Of a DNA stretch of 64,000 nucleotides, positions 60,696 to 64,000 are shown piece after piece. Every line of letters begins with the position of its first letter. Position 1 is the first letter of the stretch. The stretch lies in the NCBI RefSeq assembly GCF_016742135.1, contig NZ_JACVCG010000004.1, positions 1-64,000 of the forward strand, in the 5' to 3' direction. The translations under genes were made by a program, and so were the position numbers. The DNA comes from Brevundimonas sp. (GTDB lineage Bacteria > Pseudomonadota > Alphaproteobacteria > Caulobacterales > Caulobacteraceae). The notes beneath the pieces were generated by a model, which was not told the origin of the DNA, did not search any database, and worked only from the letters and a program-made list of their open reading frames with translations.

Positions 60696-62210
60696 TCATT
60701 CCGCTGCGGCCTCGATCTCCGCCCCGGCCTGGGCGTTGTCCTCACGGACGACCCCGTTGGCCTGATCGATCAGCTTTTGCGCCTGCTCGGCCCCTTCGCC
60801 GCCATGGGGGGCGTTGGCCAGTGGTTCCAGCAGGGCGATGGCAGTGGCCTTGTCCCCGGCCGCGAGGAAGGCGTGCCCCGCCCCCAGACGGATGCCCGAC
60901 AGTTGCGGGGCGGCGATGAAGGCCATCTCCCACGTCGCCAGGTCATTGTCGTTGGGATAGCCGGGTGCGCCCTGGCGAGAGCGGGCGATAAGCAGCAGGG
61001 TCAGATAGTTGTCTGGATCCGCACGATAGGCGGTGGCCAGATAGCCGCGCGCGAGGTTCATGAGGTCGGTCGGGTCTTCCGACTGCTCGGCGGCATCCTC
61101 GATACGGGCCATGGCCATGAACTGCAGGGCTTCGACGTTGTCGGGCTGCTGCTCCAGAAGCCGGGTGAAGGCCGCCTCACCGGCTGCCCGGTCGCCCATG
61201 TGCAGCTCGGCGTGACCCAGCACCAGCAGCGCCAGCGGGTCGTCCGGATGGCGCGCGGCCATCCGTCGGGACTCTGCCAGCGCGGCGGCACGGTGTTCCT
61301 CGGACATCGGCATCTTGAGACGCTGCCCCAGCAGCAGCAGATCATTGGCCGAGGGCGGCAGGCGGCTGACTTCGATCTGGATGTCCAGGTCGATGTTGTA
61401 TGTGTTCAGCTCGATCCGGCCGTACAGATGGTCGCGAAGCACATTGCGAAGCTGGTCCAGCGTCAGGCCGGTCGCCTGCTGCATGGCGGTTGTCGGATCA
61501 ACCCCCTGCCGGATCAGGCCCAGATAGGCCTCCAGCTTCACGACGCGATCCGGGGCGCTCATGAACCAGTGGGTCAGCAGCCAGGCGACCGGGTAATAGG
61601 TGGCCCGGTGGATGTCGCGTTCGACCTCTCCGAAGCGTTTGCTGAGCAGCACGCCCAGCGGCAGCCATTGCACATTCGTCAGCCATGAGGCGCGCGCCTC
61701 GCTGTGGGCACCGACCTGGATACGGTTGGGCCAGACCCGGGCCGTCATGACGTATTCGGCCAGGCCCTCGACCAGCCAGCCGGGATAGTAGGTCGAGAAA
61801 TGCTGGAAAAAGAAGTGGTGCGCATATTCGTGCAGCAGGGTGAAGTCCCCGTCGCCGGTCACGGCAACGGCAAAGATGTCCTCTTCCCCCGGGTAGTAGA
61901 AGCCTGCGACCGAGCCGGAGATGCCGGGGGCAACCTTGCGAAGGTCGGCGCTGCGTCGCACCAGATAGATGGGCAGCTTGCGGGCCACGGGGCGATCAAT
62001 CGGTACGCCGAAGCGCATACGCAGGAAGCGGTCGAACACCTCAAGCTTCATGGCGTATTCGCGCAAGGGGCGTTCGCCACCCTCGGAATAGATGATGAAA
62101 TTGGGCGTCTCGGCCTTCAGCCAGTCGGCGCGCGCCGGTGACGCGCCGGTGGCGACGGCCAGCAGAAGCGCGGCGGACAGGGCCAGGCCCAGACGTGTGA
62201 TGATGCTCAT
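60696..62210 (-). CDS. Secreted metallopeptidase-like protein with TPR repeats
   Basis: 504 residues. Signal peptide (LGLALSAALLLAVATGASPARA), then a DUF1570-type gluzincin-like domain (about 30-270) with the zinc motif HEYAH in FTLLHEYAHHFFF and WLVEGLAEY carrying the third ligand, then a C-terminal TPR-like part (about 300-480: ALAESRRMAARHPDDPLALLVLGHAELHMGDRAAGEAAF). Probably a periplasmic peptidase or scaffold. Confidence 0.75.
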   Translation of the reverse strand: MSIITRLGLALSAALLLAVATGASPARADWLKAETPNFIIYSEGGERPLREYAMKLEVFDRFLRMRFGVPIDRPVARKLPIYLVRRSADLRKVAPGISGSVAGFYYPGEEDIFAVAVTGDGDFTLLHEYAHHFFFQHFSTYYPGWLVEGLAEYVMTARVWPNRIQVGAHSEARASWLTNVQWLPLGVLLSKRFGEVERDIHRATYYPVAWLLTHWFMSAPDRVVKLEAYLGLIRQGVDPTTAMQQATGLTLDQLRNVLRDHLYGRIELNTYNIDLDIQIEVSRLPPSANDLLLLGQRLKMPMSEEHRAAALAESRRMAARHPDDPLALLVLGHAELHMGDRAAGEAAFTRLLEQQPDNVEALQFMAMARIEDAAEQSEDPTDLMNLARGYLATAYRADPDNYLTLLLIARSRQGAPGYPNDNDLATWEMAFIAAPQLSGIRLGAGHAFLAAGDKATAIALLEPLANAPHGGEGAEQAQKLIDQANGVVREDNAQAGAEIEAAAE

Positions 62211-62285
62211 GACCTGATGCTCCCCCGAACAGACCGTCAGGCTAAAGGGGAAAACAGGGGGGAGGCAAGCTTGGGTGTTTACGTC

Positions 62286-62666
62286 TCAGGCTGCGAGGCG
62301 GCCCCAGACGGCGCGATCCACGGCCGCGGCGTCGGGCTTTCCGCCCCGGGCGCGGGCATGGAGCTGGGAGAGGACCTCGTCCGGCAGGGCGCAGAATTGC
62401 GGCTCGACCAGCGCCGGGTCACAGCCGACGGCAGGGGCAGCGAACAGGGCGGCGGTGATATCCGGACCCCGGTCGTGGATCAGCCAGGCCAGACGGCGTG
62501 CCCGGGCCGGGTCGTTGCGATGCAGCAACGGGTCTTCGGCAAACAGTTCGCACCCCAGCTCCAGCAGATAGTCAAAGCCCAGCTTCTCGAACCGGCGCGC
62601 GTCGGCGGGCGTGACCGGCGAGGCCTCGTCCAGATCGAAGACAACGTCGTTGAGAAGGAACAGCAT
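62286..62666 (-). CDS. Unknown protein with conserved-looking N-terminus
   Basis: About 126 residues starting MLFLLNDVVFDLDEASPVTPADARRFEKLGFDYLLELGCELF; soluble, mixed helix. The start at 62666 has GGTGGG upstream; 62693 is an alternative. No family name known to me. Confidence 0.5.
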   Translation of the reverse strand: MLFLLNDVVFDLDEASPVTPADARRFEKLGFDYLLELGCELFAEDPLLHRNDPARARRLAWLIHDRGPDITAALFAAPAVGCDPALVEPQFCALPDEVLSQLHARARGGKPDAAAVDRAVWGRLAA

Positions 62667-62780
62667 AGGCACACCCACCATCACCAGGGTCATGATCGCC
62701 CCGTTGTGATCACCCTAGCGGGCAGCGTTTGAGGTTCCGTTCCCGAACGCGGTTAAGCATTTACGACCAGCCTAACGCGG

Positions 62781-63107
62781 TCAGGCGACCTTCTCGGTGA
62801 GGAAGTGACGGCCCTCGCGGTCCTCGATCTCGACCACCCAGAGGTCGCCGTCGAAGCGGGCCTGTCGCTCTATATAGGCGTCGATCTCGGACTCGACTTC
62901 GGTGTCGAGGGGGCGCATCCACAGGGGCTGGCCGTCCGGTCCGGTCGCCTCGGAATAGAGGCGGGCGGTGCGGTTGGCGCTGTCATAGACCTTGACCAGA
63001 ACGGCACCCGCGCGTTCGTCGCCCTTGCGCGCAACCGTGGCGAAGGCCCCGCCCGACTGGGCCCGTCGGATCAGGGCCCCGACCCAGACATCGGTGGCGA
63101 GAAGCAA
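62781..63107 (-). CDS. DUF1491 family protein
   Basis: 108 residues: LATDVWVGALIRRAQSGGAFATVARKGDERAGAVLVKV, then a YSEATGPDG and VESEIDAYIERQARFDGDLWVVEIEDR ending. This is the compact DUF1491 layout common in alphaproteobacteria. Role unknown. Confidence 0.85.
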   Translation of the reverse strand: MLLATDVWVGALIRRAQSGGAFATVARKGDERAGAVLVKVYDSANRTARLYSEATGPDGQPLWMRPLDTEVESEIDAYIERQARFDGDLWVVEIEDREGRHFLTEKVA

Positions 63108-63163
63108 TTCGATAACCCTGCTTTGAAACCCGGCTGGAAGGTCTGAGCCTTAGGCTGCCGCCC

Positions 63164-64000
63164 ATGTCGAGGAAAGCACAGATTGGTCGTGCAGGGTCTG
63201 CCATGGCCATGGCGGTCGCCTTGCTGACTGCCGCCGGTCCTGTGGTGGCCGCAGGATCGGTGCCCTTCTATGAACGCAGCTTTGTGCTGGCGGCGCATGA
63301 ACGGTGCGGCCTGTTCAGCGCCGATCTGGGCGCGGCTCTGACGGTATCCACGCGGCAGGCGCGCAGCGCGGCGCTGCGGGCGGGAACCGAGACGGCCGAG
63401 GTCAACGCCACGGCGCGAAGGGCGCAGGCGAGGGCGGCCGCAGTCGCCTGCGACGACCCCGAACTGGCCATGGTGGCGGGCCGGGTCGAGACCGCCTTTG
63501 ACGGCTGGCGGCGCATTCCCTCACTGAGCTTTCCCGGGCTGAAGCAGCCCTGGCTGGCGGACCGGCGGGCCTATTCACAGGAGACCTGGGCACTCAGCCA
63601 GGCGTCGCACACCGGGGCCTCGCCGGTGCGGTTCGGCCAGACCTCGGCCCGGGGCGAGATGAAGGTGGTGGTGTCCTTCGTCGGGGCCCCGCGGCCCTAT
63701 GCGGCCCGCGTCGTGATGCGGGACACGGGCGTCATGGCGCGCCCCTGGCTGGGACGTGCCGGGGCGATGCCGCCCGCGCCCTCGCGCCGGGCGGTGATGG
63801 CCATGTCCCAGGCACCGGCGACGCGGATGCTGCTGGCTGCGGATCGCCGGGCCGGCGAGGTCTGGACCTTCCCCGCCAGCCTGGGCAGCCAGCTGGAGGG
63901 GCTGGATCCGCGCGAAGGATTCTGGGTCGAATTCCTGTTCCGCGACGGCAGTGTGGCGCGGGCGGCCTTTGAGGTCGGCGATGTCTCGGCGGGCCGGGCC
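63164..64000 (+). CDS. Unknown secreted protein, cut by the window end
   Basis: The frame is open from ATG 63164 to the last base (279 codons). Signal peptide (AMAVALLTAAGPVVAAG), then a helical part with two Cys (HERCGLF, VACDDPEL) and a beta-rich part (MKVVVSFVGAPRPYAARVVMRD, GFWVEFLFRDGSVARAAFEVGD). Not recognised; the C-terminus is missing. Confidence 0.65.
   Translation, partial: MSRKAQIGRAGSAMAMAVALLTAAGPVVAAGSVPFYERSFVLAAHERCGLFSADLGAALTVSTRQARSAALRAGTETAEVNATARRAQARAAAVACDDPELAMVAGRVETAFDGWRRIPSLSFPGLKQPWLADRRAYSQETWALSQASHTGASPVRFGQTSARGEMKVVVSFVGAPRPYAARVVMRDTGVMARPWLGRAGAMPPAPSRRAVMAMSQAPATRMLLAADRRAGEVWTFPASLGSQLEGLDPREGFWVEFLFRDGSVARAAFEVGDVSAGRA

Overview
The window looks like the chromosome of a high-GC alphaproteobacterium of the Caulobacterales, most like Brevundimonas or Caulobacter. 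The evidence is PopZ, the CckA and ChpT phosphorelay proteins, the flhB-cckA and recA-alaS neighbourhoods, a Caulobacter-type fliQR-flhB / flgBC-fliE cluster, and TTAA-N7-TTAA-like (CtrA-like) boxes before flagellar operons. All calls were made by reading; no database search was run.

Positions 1-1194 hold a SnoaL/DUF4440-like secreted protein, a palindromic intergenic repeat, two arrays of a 9-bp direct repeat, and the start of a PA0069-family radical SAM gene. Positions 1195-16272 are a 15,073-bp integrated element that splits this gene inside its CxxxCxxC cluster motif; the 3' part resumes at 16268. The element carries a large serine integrase beside its right end (14451-16220) and a complete, diverged copy of the radical SAM gene beside its left end (1224-2312). 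The start codon of that copy overlaps the stop codon of the truncated host frame (ATGA), so the host promoter and translation can feed the replacement. Joining the element ends gives a symmetric attP core, TAGGGC-TG-GCCCTA.

Inside the element are an IS6-like insertion sequence next to a truncated nucleosidase, a block of small secreted or membrane proteins (PPC-like, proline-rich, Cys-repeat, TIMP-like, a lipoprotein, a serine hydrolase), and a six-gene leftward block (14310 to 9720). The last five genes of that block are tightly coupled: a small protein, a protein with two degenerate resolvase domains, a cut-down resolvase domain, a second large serine recombinase, and an unknown protein. 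This recombinase set is the best candidate for an undescribed system. No transfer, replication or phage structural genes were seen.

Positions 17120-30073 are housekeeping: an RNA methyltransferase, a glycine-zipper protein, tlyA, valS, popZ, a TolC-like protein, a PCMT-like protein, tRNA-Cys, a DUF983 protein, a large TPR protein and an HU protein. Positions 30186-38226 are flagellar export and rod genes (fliP, fliO, flgB, flgC, fliE, fliQ, fliR, flhB) with an inserted acyltransferase, then cckA. Positions 38299-49497 hold a DUF885 protein, lipoproteins, icd, two DUF2939 proteins, a PIN-like protein, a damaged parD, alaS, a truncated DCC gene and recA, with several intergenic palindromic repeats. 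Positions 49500-64000 hold a repeat-rich stretch, a GNAT-nitrilase fusion, an M28 peptidase, cheR, a receiver protein, chpT, cysQ, a YbjN protein, prfC, a TPR metallopeptidase-like protein, a DUF1491 protein and a gene cut by the window end.

CckA and ChpT form the phosphorelay that in Caulobacter feeds CtrA, and the CtrA-like boxes lie before the flagellar operons in this same window, so regulators and probable targets sit within about 25 kb.
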